Below are positions 21,856-33,640 of a DNA stretch of 64,000 nt, piece after piece. The DNA lies in NCBI GenBank assembly GCA_963575645.1, contig OY754470.1:25650501-25714500 (forward strand), given 5' to 3'. Both the position numbers and the translations under genes were made by a program. Position 1 is the first letter of the stretch, and the number at the start of each line of letters is the position of its first letter. The notes below the pieces were generated by a model. It was given only the letters and a program-made list of their open reading frames with translations, was not told where the DNA came from and searched no databases. This stretch comes from Xanthostigma xanthostigma (Eukaryota > Arthropoda > Insecta > Raphidioptera > Raphidiidae).

Positions 21856-21957
21856 ATGCAGTTTTTTTTCAAATGGCAACATATATTTTTTTTTACATTT
21901 TCGAAATCTACATTTTTTTCTCTACAAGTATTCCGGGACGGCAATGCACTTGATATA

Positions 21958-22450
21958 CATGTTACGGTCAATTTCCGAAATCCGGGAAATGTCGACAATG
22001 CTCGAGCCACATCGGTCAATGTTAAAAATAGATTTTTTATAAACATGAAACGCTGGCATTTGATTGTATTTTTATCATGATAAGTTATCATTAACGCTTT
22101 ATAGAATTTTTATCACTGATATCAACTATTGAAGAATATATTTTTCAGCTTTCTATTACAATTATTGATGATTGTTTTATATGATAAATTATACGTGGTT
22201 TCAATCATCAATAATTGTAATAGAAAGCTTCAGTAGTTGATATCAGTGATAAAAATTCCATAAAGGGTTAATGATAATTTATCATGATAAAGATACAATC
22301 AAATGTCAGCGTTTCATGTTTATAAAAAATCTATTTTTTGAACCTTGTCCGATTTCGAACATTGCTCGATGTGGCTCGGGCATTGTCGACATTGACCGGT
22401 CAATGTCGACATTGCCCGGATTCCGGACATTGACCGTAACATACATACGA
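21958..22450. repeat. Palindromic element, arms about 220-245 bp
   Basis: Left arm 21958-22175 and right arm 22202-22450 are diverged inverses around a 26-bp centre. Landmarks are ttacggtcaat/attgaccgtaa at the outside, gaaacgctggcat/atgtcagcgtttc in the middle and caattattgatgattg/caatcatcaataattg at the centre. The right arm carries an extra internal duplication of tcgacattg(a/c)ccgg. Terminal duplications were not found. Confidence 0.7.
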
Positions 22451-23005
22451 TCAGCAAGCAAAGTAAGTCGGAAACAAATACAAAATAACGTTCTGAGAAG
22501 AAAAAAACTACGCACCACTCTCTGTTTTCCTAATATTCGTAACATCCGTCGTTAATTGACAGGTCTATACAGTAGGTTACAGTACGAACGGGGTTCCCCC
22601 GCTCTATCATCATAATATAATGTACATCGTCCATCTATGCGTCTGTGTGTGGCATACAAGCGCACAATAAGCACCATAAAGTGTAAAACACCATTAAACT
22701 CGTACACTTCATATTGCCGTGTAATAAGTTTTACTGGTGCCACATTTACCATAGATGTAGAAATTTCCAACTAGATCCTACCAACAAATAAAAATGTATC
22801 TTCTTAACTTCCCGCTATTGAAAATTTTCGAAAAAAAAAGTAGAATTTATCGATTTCGGTTTGATTTTCGAAAATCGAGTTTTCATCAGATCCTGACGTT
22901 TTGGGGTACTAGGAAGCTATTCTGAGTTTTTTTTATGGACGTCCGTATGTTTGTTGTATGTTAACAAATTTTTGTCTTACGATATTTTTAGAAACAGTCC
23001 ACCTA
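22451..23005. other. Gene-free stretch
   Basis: No recognisable features. The TA at 23004-23005 is the left target base pair of the next element. Confidence 0.3.
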
Positions 23006-25814
23006 GTTTAAGCTCCCATGACACAAAAAGTTACCCCAAAGAACACCTCAAAATTATAAAGTGAAAATGGCTGAAAAACATGTCAGAAACATGTTACGCC
23101 CGCCAGACAAGTAAAAATTTGTTAATTGTTATTTTTTATGAATTTTTGAAATTTAAAAAAAAAACATGATTTTACTTTCCAAAACACCTGCTTGAAATTT
23201 ATACAATTTGTAGTAAATAATGTACCATTTTTGAAAAAATTGGTCTGGCTGACAATTTTTGTTAATAAGCTAGCCAGACTTCATTTGTTATAAACTATTT
23301 TTTTTTATGAAAATACATTTCATAACACCTCCTTGAATTTTTTTTTAAATAAAGTTTAAGATCTCTTCTATCTAATACAACTGGTCTGGCTGACAATTTT
23401 TGTTAATTAATGTGCCAGACTTTATTTTGAATGCACAGCAACAATGCATCAAGACCAATCACAGGCATTTAGGAACACCTCGTAAAAAAAAAAAACAACT
23501 GAAGTTTAAGATGTCCTCTATGCATAAAAATATGCCTGTCATTAAAAAAATGTTTTTTACCATGTCAGATTCAATTTTTAAGCGCCGTGACAGCGTTTTT
23601 TTATAAACAAATCAGCTTTTCCAAGGGCCGTGTCAAAACACCCCCTTAATTTTTTTATGAAAGAAGGTTTGACATCTATTTTCCGCATAAAAATTGGTCT
23701 GTCAGCGAAAAAATGTTTTTTACTATGACAGACTTCATTTTTTAAGTGCTGCGACCACATTTTTTAATGAAAAAATATGGTATAATCATTGCTAACTAGA
23801 AAAAAAAATTTTTTTTTACTCTAAATAAATACGGTAGATCCCTTTTATATACTTTAATACATTTTTTATCAAAATATTGTTTTTTACTATGACAGACTTA
23901 ATTTTAAAGCGCCGCGACTGTTTTTTTTTTTTTTTAAATAAGCTTTTACAACGGGCGCGTCAAAACACCCCCTTAATTTTTTTCTGAAAGAAGGTTTGAC
24001 ATCTATTTTCCGCATAAAAATTGGTCTGTCAGCGAAAAAATGTTTTTTACTATGACAGACTTCATTTTTTAAGTGCTGCGACCACATTTTTTAATGAAAA
24101 AATATGGTATAATCGTTGCTAACTAGAAAAAAAATTTTTTTTTATTCTAAATTAATACGCTAGATCCCTTTTATATACTTTAATACATTTTTTATCAAAA
24201 TATTGTTTTTTACTGTCAGACTTAATTTTAAAGCGCCGCGACTATTTTTTTTTTCGCTTTACGGGGCTGTGCTCCGCTCAGCAGTGACAATAGTAGCTCC
24301 ACCATATTCTGAGTTTATATTGCAGTTTTTCTTTCCACAAAAATATTATTGGGACTATCATGAACATATACAAAAAAATTTTGAATTTTTCCATTTTTCG
24401 GCTGTTCCTTTGGATTTTTTTTTAATAAACCACCCCTGTATTCAGGCGAACAAAACAAAATAAAAGTATTAAAATCGGTCGAGTCATTTTCGAATTTTTG
24501 CCAGTCTAACGCTTATAATATACAGATGTAGTGATAGTGATTTTTGACAAAACACCGTCATATTGCAGCGATTTTTAGTACGAAAAACGCATTTTTTCGA
24601 ACTTTCTAAATGCAATATCTCAAAAACGGTCCATTTTATAGGAAAATCATAAGAGACCTTTTTTCTTTAGAATTGTCCAAAAAACCTAAAAAAAATAGTT
24701 CCGACGCCAAAAACAAAAAAAAAATTATTTTCCGAAAATTTTTTGCAAATTTTGAATTTTTTTTTTGCAAATTTTGAATTTTTTTTGAAAATTTTGTTTT
24801 TTTTTCAATTTTTTATTTGGAATATTTAGAATATGCATTTCTAGACAAATAATGTTATAAACATTTTAGTAAAATTTAATGATTCTTGCTTCTGCAAAGT
24901 GATTTTAATTGCTTGTTTGCCGGCGCAAGATGACTTACTAACTTTCCGAATTTTTTCCAGGTAAACTATAGCTCTGACGAAAAAAGTACAAGATATCTTT
25001 TTTATAGAAAAAAACGTCCTTACAATACAGTATTTGTTATTTATCTCTATCTTTATCCCAGCTCAAAATATTCAAGAATTTTGAAAATAAAATTTTTTTT
25101 CAAAATTTTTTTTGACTTTGGGAAATCGATAGACGAATGAACTTTTTTTTATTTCAATCAGTACACTTTAAACTACTTATAAAAAAAAATTGAGTCTGTT
25201 TGCGAATTTCTGGAGCTTTTGGTCTAAAATTGCCTCCACCGACTGGACTAAAAAGCATATTAGAGGTATTAATTAACAAAAATTGTCAGCCAGACCAGTT
25301 GTATTAGATAGAAGAGATCTTAAACTTTATTTAAAAAAAAAATTCAAGGAGGTGTTATGAAATGTATTTTCATAAAAAAAATAATTTATAACAAATGAAG
25401 TCTGGCACATTAATTAACAAAAATTGTCAGCCAGACCAGTTGTATTAGATAGAAGAGATCTTAAACTTTATTTAAAAAAAAATTCAAGGAGGTGTTATGA
25501 AATGAATTTTCATAAAAAAAAATAGTTTATAACAAATGAAGTCTGGCTAGCTTATTAACAAAAATTGTCAGCCAGACCAATTTTTTCAAAAATGGTACAT
25601 TATTTACTACAAATTGTATAAATTTCAAGCAGGTGTTTTGGAAAGTAAAATCATGTTTTTTTTTAAAATTTCAAAAATTCATAAAAAATAACAATTAACA
25701 AATTTTTACTTGTCTGGCGGGCGTAACATGTTTCTGACATGTTTTTCAGCCATTTTCACTTTATAATTTTGAGGTGTTCTTTGGGGTAACTTTTTGTGTC
25801 ATGGGAGCTTAAAC
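23006..25814. mobile_element. 2.8-kb foldback element with tandem-repeat arms, TA target
   Basis: TA flanks both ends. The termini gtttaagctcccatgacac and gtgtcatgggagcttaaac are exact inverses. The arms (about 420 bp left, about 550 bp right) are near-identical and contain a repeated unit of about 147 bp built around ggtctggctgac...gccagac; the right arm has one more unit than the left. The centre holds a 327-bp direct repeat and an AT-rich core. No transposase is present. The short minus frames at 23578 and 23887 are duplicates created by the 327-bp repeat. Confidence 0.85.
23560..24240. repeat. 327-bp direct repeat inside the foldback element
   Basis: Two units start about 327 bp apart (caaaacacccccttaat at 23634 and 23961), and a third partial unit begins near 24214 (agacttaattttaaagcgcc). 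Each carries the pair ggtctgtcagcg...gacagactt, a diverged version of the motif in the arms, so arms and centre share one ancestral unit. Confidence 0.7.
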
Positions 25815-25816
25815 TA

Positions 25817-26110
25817 ACCGATTTGCGGTATTCGAAACGGTTCATTGAGACTTCGATCTGGTTAAATATTGGAAGTAATCGGTCAGAGAATAAAAAGCAC
25901 TGTGTTTATGAGAGTTCTGGCCCACCCTCATCCTCACCGATAAATAAAACAGACACCAAATAGCTTCCGGTGAAGATGGACTGGAACTGTCATAAACCAT
26001 AAGAAACGTGAAAAATTTCACTACTAACAGTCTTAATATAATAGAAAAATAGTCTATAACTTAAGACTGTTTAATAAAAGAAACAATTTCATCTTTGACT
26101 CACCCAAAAA
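25817..26110. other. Gene-free stretch
   Basis: No recognisable features. Confidence 0.3.
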
Positions 26111-26203
26111 CTCTTACTTCTGTAAAAGTTCATATCTAGCATTACCTAAGACAAAATTAGCCTTCGCATGATGTGAAATAAACAGTTACAAATTATATTA
26201 ATG

Positions 26204-26420
26204 ATAATAATAATAATTCTTTATTCAAGATTGCCATTATGACAAAGAAAGCGTCAGTAAATTACAGTACAAAAATTAAATACAAGAAAGGTCCTACGGG
26301 CATTTATTTTTCTATTAAATTTTCTTTTTTCCTAAATAGATTGCAACTTTCCACGTTCGTAACCTCTGGTGGAAGAATTTCGTAAAATTTAATGGCAGAG
26401 TAACGAGGTCCTTTGGTAGA
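26204..26420 (-). mobile_element. 5'-truncated LINE 3' end inside family X
   Basis: Minus-strand LINE end with an (ATT)n tail shown as ataataataataat at 26204-26217. It interrupts SINE family X, whose empty site is visible at 62245-62270. Short flanking similarity (taatgat against agaatgat) is compatible with a target duplication of about 8-11 bp. Confidence 0.7.
26304..26420 (-). pseudogene. LINE ORF C-terminus (38 codons)
   Basis: The translation reads GPRYSAIKFYEILPPEV, then a short stretch ending FRKKENLIEK and a stop at 26304. The AIKFYEILPxEV block is the conserved end of Jockey/CR1-like ORF2 proteins and is related to AIKVYNHIP at 766-1113 and IKLFNHLPEV at 63522-63972. Only the extreme C-terminus was copied, so there is no function. 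Confidence 0.65.
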
Positions 26421-26653
26421 ATGATTGATTGATGTTGCTGTGTCACTGTGCAGGAGTAAGGAAACTCAGTCCGCCGCGAAAATGGAAAGATTCGGGGTTC
26501 GTATCCCGACGGTTACATTATTTGAGAAATATTTTTTTTCTAATATATCGATGTAATTAACAATGTAGCAAAAACAGTAGCTACACTTTAAAGCTATTAA
26601 AAATAACATTTTTTTCCAATCTATATGTTATTTATTTTTATAATCTTCTTTAA

Positions 26654-27246
26654 TTTATAGGTACTAATATATATAAAGCTCAAGAATTTGTTTGTTTGAA
26701 CGCGCTAATCTCAGAAACTACTGGTTCAAATTGAAAAAAAAACTTTTGTTGGATAGCCCATTTATCGAGGAAGGCTATAGGCTATATAATATCACGTTAC
26801 GACCATTACGAGCGGAGCATTAATGAAAAATGTTGCAAAATGTATCTCAAAAATAAGGTTCTTTTCAGATGAAATGCACTAACTAAATATACTCATATTA
26901 GCGTTGTGACTACACAACGTCGGATGGCTCAATCGGTAGAGCATGCGACTGTCAATATCAGGGTCGTGGGTTCGAGCCCCACGTTGGGCGAAAATATTTT
27001 TATTTTTTTTTATTATCCACATTGATTTGCCTTACATTTAAATTTATTTTAATTTTATTTAATTAATTAAAAAAAAAAATATTAGTTTAAAAAATAAATA
27101 AATACTGCTTTTTATCGACAAAAGCTTTTGAACGGTAACTCCGATCATCATGAAATTTGGACACAACATTCATCTCGGTAAACTAAAATGAATGTGCGTA
27201 CTCATTCGTTCTATTGCACCCGGGTGAAACCAGGCGGGACCGCTAG
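26654..27246 (+). mobile_element. Helitron family H1 carrying a tRNA-Lys-like block
   Basis: The 5' side (actaatatatataaagctca, then gaacgcgctaatctcag) and the 3' end (caggcgggaccgctag before T) match the copies at 39984 and 43512. The first bases are diverged, so the 5' end is good to only a few bases. A tRNA-derived block occupies 26918-26990. There is no Rep/helicase coding, so it is non-autonomous. Confidence 0.8.
26918..26990 (+). pseudogene. tRNA-Lys-like pseudogene inside Helitron
   Basis: 73 bases align without gaps to the usual insect tRNA-Lys(CUU): ggctcaatcggtagagcat (D-arm, A-box) and gggttcgagccccacg (T-arm, B-box) are nearly intact. The anticodon loop reads CTGTCAA in place of CTCTTAA, and acceptor and anticodon stems have mismatches. 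A functional tRNA is unlikely. The copy at 40239 shares the aatatcag change in the anticodon stem, so the capture is older than the spread of this Helitron subfamily. Confidence 0.75.
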
Positions 27247-27959
27247 TGTATTATAAACACAATAGTATAAAACGTATTCAACACGTAGCGGAAAGTTAGC
27301 CCGCAGGTCAGCCGGTTTCTACATTTTTCATTTGCGTATTAGGTATATGTCCTCTCTAGGCGTTACAAAATCGCTATCGCTTCTGAATATGTACGGAGTC
27401 CTGTAGGAGGGAAGTTGCTGCTGCTACAGTAATGTCCTTCAGCCATTATGTCACACAGCTAACGTGTTACCGTGACATACAGTCCGCTGAAACTGGTCCC
27501 ACAGGACCACATTATATCATTTCTATCCCTAAATACACATTCATGCATGCGTACACATTTTAACTCATTCATATGTGTGCGTTAGATAACCTCATACATA
27601 CGTCACGTTTATGTAATCATTTCACCAACAGTGCAGTGTTTCTGTTTGTTGTGGCAGGGGGGTGTATTCCAGTCAAGCGCGAATCTGCAGGGGAGCTCTT
27701 AGAATGGATGAGTCGCCTCAAAATTGAGCCCTACACTTTTAAAAGATATCTATATAGACAACGTAGTACTCTTGGAGATACTTCCATCTCCAAAAAATAT
27801 ATCCATAATAACTCATTTTATATAAATTTGAGTCGTGACATTTTTTGTCTTTCAATTTGAGATCGTATCAATTAAAATTTCCAGCCAATTGGGCGACGGG
27901 ACCATTCCAAATTCAAAAGTATTAACACTTGATATGGTATAATAAGGAAAATAAAATTT
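27247..27959. other. Gene-free stretch
   Basis: The 95-codon frame at 27573-27860 starts with ATG but shows no known domain. It lies upstream of a Helitron 3' end and may be partly Helitron sequence. Confidence 0.3.
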
Positions 27960-27994
27960 TTGTTATCGCGTGCGAAGACGCGGGTAACGGCTAG
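27960..27994 (+). mobile_element. Helitron family H2, 3' end
   Basis: tcgcgtgcgaagacgcgggt followed by aacggctag and T reproduces the 3' terminus of 17933-18405, here with a canonical CTAG. The 5' limit could not be found, so the element may begin anywhere within the preceding few hundred bases. Confidence 0.55.
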
Positions 27995-28481
27995 TATTAA
28001 ATATTATGATATTTGCTATTCGTTGGCATGGTTACAGACATAAAATATGTTTCCCGCCATGTAAAAATTAATCAAAGCATGCTTAAGAATTTTTTTTCTG
28101 ACAGATCTACAGAACAAAAGACAGCTGATTTTTTTTTAATTTTAAAAATATTCCTAAACTTTAAAATAAAAAAAAAATTCGACAGAACTTTCTTAAAAAA
28201 ATAAATAGAATAATAAACCGTTATACATTATACAAAAAACAACGTTATAGCATATATTTCTTATGCGCATGCGCCGATTTTCCCCAAAAACAATAGGGCT
28301 TTTCATATTTGCACATCAAACATCCTCACAAAATTTGATTTCAATCCATTCATTCGTTTCTGTGTCGTGTTCACAAACAGACGCACAGTTTTTCAATGAT
28401 GTGTTTTTTGGATTCGGGGACCTCAAAACGAAAAAAATATTGTAAAATTTTGAAAAGTGAATTTTAAACTAAATTAGTAAT
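27995..28481. other. Gene-free stretch
   Basis: Two short frames (28013-28204 and 28263-28445) have no recognisable domain. The last 13 bases are the SINE target duplication. Confidence 0.3.
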
Positions 28482-28843
28482 AATAATCATAATAATGCGT
28501 TTAACATCCATTTCTCGTCATAACAGACGCAATTCGCACCATTACTATTTTCCATCTACCACCACACTTCCCCGTTATATTCTACTGAACTTCAACTTGC
28601 AATATAGCAATGGGCGAATGAAGGACTTTTTTTAGGAAATTAGGATAATGTAGGCAAATTTTGAGCATAGGAGGTAATCGGTCATGGCCTTGAATAAAGA
28701 ACCATCTCGCTATTTATCTGGAATTACTGGAGGGAAACCATGGAAAACCTCAAGTGCAGAAATTACCGTTTCTCGGGATTCGAACCTGCTACCTCCAGAA
28801 TGCGAGTATAGTGTTCTCACCGCTACGCTACTAGCTCGGTGAC
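28482..28843 (-). mobile_element. tRNA-derived SINE, family S1
   Basis: Minus-strand copy with (ATT)n tail at 28482-28495, S1 body and tRNA-like head with an inverted B-box (ggattcgaacc) near 28780. It is flanked by ctaaattagtaat (28469-28481) and ctaaagtagtaat (28844-28856), a 13-bp duplication with one mismatch. Part of the body between head and ccatggaaaacctc is deleted relative to 60440. Confidence 0.88.
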
Positions 28844-28856
28844 CTAAAGTAGTAAT

Positions 28857-30545
28857 ATTTCACATTTGAGTTGGAATGGTAATACTTACAATAATATTAA
28901 TCTATCTTCAGCATCTATATGGATACCGAAATATTATTACTGAATTAAATTGTTATGCAGTCTCGTAAAGCTATAGTAATTATTTTTGCGCCATCAAGTC
29001 CACTTGTTGGTTCAGTAAATTAAACTAGATGGATACATAAAATATGAAGCAACGTAAACTTGCATAAAAAGGTTGTGCTATCAGTTTGCAAGCAAGAATA
29101 AATTTCTTCTGCTTGCTTATAGAATATTATTTCTTAAAGAGAAGATTAACACGTAAGTTAGCAGACACATGTAGCTTATTGTATTGAGAGCGCGCGATTT
29201 AAGATAGTACTGATTACATTGTGATGATTATTTAACTACTCGAAATTTCTTGTGATACGTCAGTTGTGTATTTCAGCGACGTGTGTACGATTAACAAATT
29301 TTTAGATTTGCGCTTATTTATAATACGAGTGACATTATAACTATACCCTGCACCTACACCGTAAACACCTTCACGTCCACCATAAAAGTATATTTTAATA
29401 GAAACTAATATATTATTTTCTAACTAAAATATACCGGGACATTCTGCATTGTTTTTGTTGTTATTTTTTTTCTTTTCTTTAGTGTTCATATTTTTTTTTT
29501 ATATTATTCAAATAAAATATAAATTTAAAATTCGACAGTCTGGTTTTTCCCACTTTAATTCGCTGCTATGACTAGATAAATTAGTCAGACTGAAATTAAT
29601 TAATTACTCAGTGAAGTCAGATAAATATTTTAATATGTATACAACGTGTACAAGAAAAATGTAAATTGGGATACGAACAGGGTACCTATTTAAAATAGAT
29701 GAATATGAGGATATGATAATTTATCAGAAATTATCGATTCGTAGTCACAAAAAATCGAGGCCGATTTATTATTTCAATTTTAAAATTGCAATTTTTTAAC
29801 TGAAAAAACGCTGTCCGCCGTGATGGTTTGAAGTGTGACGTCAGACTTGTAGTAAACAAACATGTACCAGCCTATATAAATACACGACACACACACGTAA
29901 GTAAAGTAAACACTAAACGAGCCTTGTGTAAACGATACCGAGTCTTATTTGTGTACTACAAGAATGACGTCACAGTAGGTAAATATAACGGCTCGTGTTT
30001 TCGCGCCAACTTATTTAAAATTTTGAGTACAATTTTATCCTTTAAAACAATTACATTTAAATTAAATAAAAATTCCTGGGGGCTGATAATACGTAATGAA
30101 GATTTTAAGACAGTTTAAAAATAAAAGTCAAATGGCCACGACAGTCCAGCAATGCCGGCCGATTTTTTTAATTGCCCGTTTCTCCGCGACACCCCGTACA
30201 TGTAGTTGTTAAACTGCAGGTATGTACGTATGGTATAGAAGTAATGTAGCTTGACTCATACACAAATGAACTTCTAATTAACTTTTATGGAGGTCTGGTA
30301 AATTTATAGCACGACGTGAATGTAAATCTAGTCATGGATTTCTTATCTTAAACTCTGACGCGTGACGGGGTTGTCGTTCAGCTGATGTACAACTACCCCA
30401 AGGGTAGGACGAACTCCCGACGTCAAGGCGCCTTTTTGGCTTAGCTCCTAGAATTACATTTTTCAAGATCAATCAGCTATTATGAAACTATACTGGTTAT
30501 TGGTATTTTGAAAATTGAAATAAATAATTATTTATCTATTTCAAT
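28857..30545. other. AT-rich gene-free stretch
   Basis: A loose inverted pair around tgtgacgtca(g/t) and gacttgtagtaaacaaa lies at about 29834-29980; the 96-codon frame across it (29828-30118) has no recognisable domain. Nothing else is seen. Confidence 0.3.
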
Positions 30546-31291
30546 CATATACTTTTATTCTATACTGAGCATAGGAATAAAATCGCAATCGAACCATTAG
30601 AGCTCTTGTTAACGACCGTTTTAGTCAACGGGTAAGTGGCCGACGCAAAACAGTTACCTTTGTACACGATCTCCTAATATACTTGAGCGCATCCGTTGTT
30701 ATCGATATCAGTTCTATACTTAAATGGCGAAAAAGTGCAAGTGTGTTATGTCTTGCTTGTTTGTATATTTTTGTAATTTTCTAAAGTCCTGTCCCAACAC
30801 TGGCCTATTATGAACAAGGCTAATTAATAAATCCATATCAATATCAATTTTAAACTCCATATTCACAATGAGCAGCACAAGGTAGGTAGTTATAGGTAAA
30901 AACGTGCGCGCCCATCGGTCGTCGTCAACAGACTTCAGGGGCGACGTGCGGCCTTAGGGTGCAAACATATACTTGTGTCTTTTGTTAAGCCGTAAGCACT
31001 GGCGTATCCAGGAGGGCAAAACAAGCACGGGGGACCCGACTTAATAAATTTCTAATTGGATCCCTCCTGGGCTAAAAGCTGGGTACGCTCATGTTAACGT
31101 CATAGAAAAAGACCAAAGTTTTTGAAACAGAGATACTTTATTCAGATTGAATGCAAGTACATCATCGGAGAAATCAGGGAATTACATCGAAGAAAGAGAC
31201 GCAGATATATTTTCGATACGCTTTGTTGCCTTCACTCACCGCACATTGCGTAGATAGACAATGATTCATATAGTTAATTATTAAATATATG
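30546..31291. mobile_element. DNA element V, long copy, 8-bp target duplication
   Basis: Starts catatacttttattctatac and ends aaatatatg, with the perfect duplication atttcaat at 30538-30545 and 31292-31299. The short inverted catat/atatg ends and the 8-bp duplication point to a cut-and-paste transposon, perhaps hAT-like. About 340 bp at 30610-30955 is absent from the second copy at 60603-61004. A nested inverted pair, ggcgtatccaggagg against cctcctggg...tacgc, lies at 31010-31090. No transposase is seen. Confidence 0.7.
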
Positions 31292-31299
31292 ATTTCAAT

Positions 31300-32827
31300 T
31301 ATCCGTGCTATTTATATATATTTTTTAAGTAATCTTCTTTAGGCGCGACTTGGGAGTTACACGCACTCATGTTTTTTCCTATGAAAGTAAACTTAGCTTT
31401 GTCTATTTGGGATATAGATTTTTGGGAGTCGGTCTAATCTTAAACCGTCGACTGTCAAATCAAATAAATTAATACACTAATTTACTTTCAAAACCCAAGC
31501 ATTCTCTAGTTTGAAGCTTTGTTAAAAGAGAGCCTCAGTTTCCAATAGGTTTAATTTTGACATCACATTTTATGATGTCATTTATATAGTAACATTTATT
31601 ATTGAAAAATATAAATTTTTAATTGACAGAAATTTTAATGTTTCCGAGTTGGCAACACTGATTATAAATATGTGTAAGTGTGTGTGCAAGTATAAAGCAA
31701 ACATAAAACGTAATTGTAAAATATTGCCAGTACATGTTCCAATAAATAGTCACAGTCTAAACTCTCGGTTGTAACTTATGACTTATGTACATAGGGATGG
31801 GATCAATTTACCCGGAGGACAACCAATACAAGGCAATCATTGTTATCTACAGAAAGTCATAATCCTAATTAATAAAGGTACAGGATTTTTGGGTTTAAAA
31901 TAAGCGCGCAAACAGGCTGTTTAAATTCTTTTATTTCTTTAAATTTTTTTGAATTTTTACTTGTATCTTTTCACGTGTTATGAAAAAATTATGAGAGTGA
32001 ATTTTTACGATGTAACATCATAATTAACACGATGAAGTTGCTCCCAGAAAAAGACCACCAACAGAATAGACGTAACACTAGTAGTCATGTCCTCGCGATA
32101 TATCAATTTCACACTATTCCCAGTTTTCGAATTAGAAATCTTTAAATTGGGGGCTTTAAATAAAGGAATTCACTGGTAAAAGTGCTGAGTGCAATTTTTC
32201 ATTCATTATTATATTTAAACACGAGTAATAAAATGACAAAAAACCGATAAAAAAAATTAAATGATCTTCGCAATAATATTATCTGATTTAAATCAGTTCT
32301 GTTTAGTCCGATTAAAACAAACAAAAGAAACCGCATCAAAATCAGACAACCCGTTAATAAGCTACGATGGTGCCACAGACAAAACACACAATACATAAAA
32401 AAACTGCGTCAAATGCATAACTCATTAACTCCCCTTTGACCGTCGCGGGTTAAAAATTAAAACGGTTTTTCCACCAAAATATCTTTATTATAAAGAAATA
32501 ACAAAACATGTCGCGTTTTGTTCTTGTCTTCATGTCTGAACGCTCAGCCGCACTTTCGCGGATTCAATTTCAATTAACAATAGCAAATAGAACATCTCTG
32601 TGCACAATTATCATTTCTTACAAACTAGCAATATCGCTAATCTGAGCTACACTACAGTCGCAGTAATCCGAATCCTCGCTAAGTATAAGGAACAATACTT
32701 CTCTATAAATTCTTATAAAATTTTCATAAGATTACGTAAGAAAATATTGGAGAAAAAACGTTATCAATTTATTAATTAAATACATACCTACATACATGGA
32801 GATTCCGAAAATGTGAAAAAAATATAT
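31300..32827. other. AT-rich gene-free stretch
   Basis: An inverted fragment of repeat W (ttctttaggcgcgacttg) lies at 31335-31370. The minus frame at 32199-32396 has no recognisable domain. Confidence 0.3.
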
Positions 32828-33477
32828 TGTAACAAAACGGTTCTATTCCGTGGTGGAAATTATTTATTTACAAGAATACACGCTTAACGAAATAGTTAAA
32901 CACACAAACGGAAGCGTACTTCTCAAACTTAACAGTAATAAGAACAGAAACAAAATAACGACAGTTCTAAATAATAAAATAAAAGACTAAGTAACGCAGA
33001 GAATAATATCACTAATCACTAAATTATGTACACAAAATACTATTTACAACACAGGAACTCAACAAAGTTTATCTAATACACTTATTCACACTTGTCTATT
33101 AACTATATTCAAACGATTATTTACAAAAAGTCGTTTATGTAAAACCAGATTTATATAATTGCACTCAATGGTGTACACACACCAAAGTTTATTTATCTTC
33201 TCAGTATAACTGAATGTCACAACGCCAGAGCACTTGTATCAACACATGAACAATTCACTAACAACTGCATGACTGCCAACGACCCGCTCGCATTTTATAG
33301 CCTCGTCCCCCGCATGTCGAATGTTCGAGAAGCATCTCCACCTTTTTTACATGCATTGCCTTCTCCAGGCAATTCTAGGAAGGTCGTTTTTTTTTTACCT
33401 GCTTTCCATTGTTGTTGTTGTCGTGGTCTGGAACATTCTATGGAACACATTATCGTTCCAACAGGGGGCACGCAACA
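32828..33477 (-). mobile_element. Solo LTR 1 (fossil), Gypsy-like
   Basis: 650 bp with TGTAAC...GCAACA ends and a perfect 4-bp target duplication, atat, on both sides. On the minus strand a TATAAAA box falls near 33292-33300, so the element's direction is minus. The internal coding region has been lost by LTR-LTR recombination. The 4-bp duplication fits Gypsy/Metaviridae; other LTR families are possible. Relatives are at 33866 and 44414. The copies differ widely, so they are old. The plus frames at 33269-33595 fall inside the LTR and are not genes. Confidence 0.75.
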
Positions 33478-33505
33478 ATATGTTGCGATCTATAACAAAA
33501 TGTAC

Positions 33506-33640
33506 AGTGTACACTTCCAGTTGACTTTGGAGTACAAAAAAATATATTCAGCTGCTTCCGATAGTAAATCTCGAGTTGAACAAAAAACTATTTAAACTTT
33601 TTTTTGTATCTAGTAGGATATGCGAATTATTCACTATTAG
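33506..33640 (+). repeat. Interspersed repeat Y, copy 2
   Basis: Diverged reverse complement of 21726-21855, lying between the two LTRs. It holds agtaaatctcgagttg and ttcactatt landmarks. It shows that the inter-LTR space is ordinary repeat DNA and not a retroelement interior. Confidence 0.6.

Larger units (their letters stand above)
26111..26640 (+). mobile_element. SINE-like family X, copy 1 (split by a LINE)
   Basis: Matches 62151-62490 on both sides of a LINE insertion at 26204-26420. The first part has ttcatatctagc and gcatgatgtgaaataaacag; the second has tgttgctgtgtcactgtg and a pol III B-box, ggttcgtatcc, at 26496-26506. The B-box and repeat copy number suggest a tRNA-related SINE. 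The parent tRNA is not clear. Confidence 0.6.

Noticed and set aside
21555-22091. 178-codon minus frame
   Set aside because: Runs across repeat Y and one arm of a palindrome; the other arm gives unrelated frames, so it is a chance opening.
26918-26990. Functional tRNA-Lys gene
   Set aside because: Stem mismatches, an altered anticodon loop and location inside a Helitron, with the same block at 40239, make it a captured pseudogene.
27573-27860. 95-codon plus frame with ATG
   Set aside because: No domain recognised, and it lies just upstream of a Helitron 3' end without any splice or promoter context.
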